DNA from: Tannerellaceae bacterium
Lineage (GTDB): Bacteria; Bacteroidota; Bacteroidia; Bacteroidales; Tannerellaceae
Direction of reading: 5' to 3'
Assembly: GCA_031267205.1 (NCBI GenBank)
Contig: JAIRZN010000124.1
Span: 1 to 23,804, forward strand
DNA: 23,804 nt
This document shows, in pieces, positions 23,286 to 23,804 of the stretch; the stretch's first letter is position 1; every line of letters starts with the position of its first letter. A program made the position numbers and the translations under genes. The notes beneath the pieces are model-generated. The model was not told the DNA's origin, did not search any database, and saw only the letters and a list, made by a program, of their open reading frames with translations.

Positions 23286-23783
23286 TTATTCCTTTAAATG
23301 GACACCGGCAGAGGTTGCACGTTGGCTGATGCGTGATAAATTGCTTTTGGTAGAAACACTCCCTGCAATGTTCCCCGTATCTGTTTTTTTGGCATCAATT
23401 AAACGGAGTTGTTCTCCCAAACGAGCGTTTTCTTTTAACAGCTCCTCTATTTTTAAATCTTTTTTTTCGATAGTATCGAATAACCTATTCACTAAAGGAT
23501 CATTACTATGTATTTCGATCTGGTTTGTTGGAGGCGATTTCGTCTCCTCGGTTTTTAGCATCTCTCCTTTACCGGTAAGTATCCAATCGGCGTTAAACTC
23601 ATCGAATGCGATTACAATGTTTTGTAATGCAGACGCGCCCACATTACTCCTACCTTTAACAATCTCGGTTATCATGGAGGTGCTAACTCCTATTTTAGCA
23701 GCAAAGTCACGTTGCCCTGTCACAAGGCTATTATTTTTTAAATAGTCGTATGCCTTTAAAAATCTTACAGATAATGTATCCAT
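23286..23783 (-). CDS. Phage-type helix-turn-helix repressor
   Basis: A 165-residue protein. The N-terminal part has a lambda-repressor/XRE-like HTH (about residues 20-61: GQRDFAAKIGVSTSMITEIV, then KGRSNVGASALQNIVIAF), followed by NADWILTGKGEML, a phrase common in repressors of Bacteroidota prophages and transposable elements. Residues about 94-132 form a charged coiled coil (EKKDLKIEELLKENARL), probably for oligomerisation. No peptidase-type cleavage domain follows, so it is not a LexA-like CI. The start at 23783 is the first ATG and lies 1 nt from a 15-bp perfect palindrome, a likely autoregulatory site. Codon use is visibly more AT-rich than in the genes to the left, which suggests acquired DNA. 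It is probably the regulator of an element that continues to the right, in the arrangement of the Mu c gene. Confidence 0.8.
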   Translation of the reverse strand: MDTLSVRFLKAYDYLKNNSLVTGQRDFAAKIGVSTSMITEIVKGRSNVGASALQNIVIAFDEFNADWILTGKGEMLKTEETKSPPTNQIEIHSNDPLVNRLFDTIEKKDLKIEELLKENARLGEQLRLIDAKKTDTGNIAGSVSTKSNLSRISQRATSAGVHLKE

Positions 23784-23784
23784 A

Positions 23785-23799
23785 TGTAATATTATTACA
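23785..23799. promoter_or_regulatory. 15-bp palindrome, probable repressor operator
   Basis: TGTAATATTATTACA is a perfect palindrome around a central base, directly upstream of the repressor start codon and within what would be a divergent promoter region. Autoregulation by the HTH protein is the natural reading. Confidence 0.5.
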
Positions 23800-23804
23800 G
23801 AGTA

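Noticed and set aside
23230..23745. 171-codon plus-strand open frame
   Set aside because: It is antisense to the HTH repressor, and its Ser/Phe-rich sequence has no motif.

Overview
The window looks like a chromosomal segment of a moderately GC-rich member of the Bacteroidales (Bacteroidota). The evidence is a TonB-receptor operon with a DUF4249 lipoprotein, DUF6261-like and DUF4925-like proteins, several promoter boxes of the Bacteroidota type TAnnTTTG(C), and an frr-rsgA gene pair. I cannot name a genus from the sequence alone.

Left part (1-9533): the 3' part of an ADP-ribosylglycohydrolase-family gene is followed by a strong terminator and an unusual row of terminator-like hairpin repeats. 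Next comes a DUF6261-like gene with its own promoter and terminator. A tight four-gene cell-envelope operon follows: a small exported protein, a TonB-dependent receptor with an STN domain, a DUF4249 lipoprotein, and an exported protein with an MG2-like N-terminus and a plug-like C-terminal segment. Together they look like an outer-membrane uptake or sensing system of unknown substrate.

Middle (9534-14710): about 800 bp of non-coding DNA lies between convergent operons. It holds a 41-bp tandem array of about ten units, each with a dyad shaped like a CRP/FNR-type site. On the minus strand an AraC-type regulator is followed by a radical SAM protein with a helix-hairpin-helix and by a DUF4130 (TIGR03915-type) protein. 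The last two form a two-gene set that family databases name as putative DNA modification or repair without an established reaction. Divergent from the AraC gene is a DUF4925-like lipoprotein ending at a strong terminator.

Right part (14815-22804): a large outer-membrane protein with a gluzincin HExxH...E signature, a propeller-like middle and a barrel-like end is followed after 2 nt by a MATE exporter. Then come the housekeeping pair frr-rsgA (overlapping by 4 nt) and a convergent dGTPase gene. Divergent from dgt is a short membrane-anchored coiled-coil/HTH regulator that resembles the cytoplasmic end of a much larger Bacteroidota sensor.

Right edge (22805-23804): the DNA becomes AT-rich and repeat-rich and carries a leftward phage-type HTH repressor with a perfect palindrome just upstream of its start. 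This arrangement resembles the left end of a transposable prophage or another mobile element continuing beyond the window. That is an inference.

Best candidates for undescribed biology are the radical SAM/DUF4130 pair, the phased 41-bp array, the hairpin-repeat row before the DUF6261-like gene, and the three-part surface metallopeptidase. No tRNA, rRNA, CRISPR array or insertion sequence was seen.
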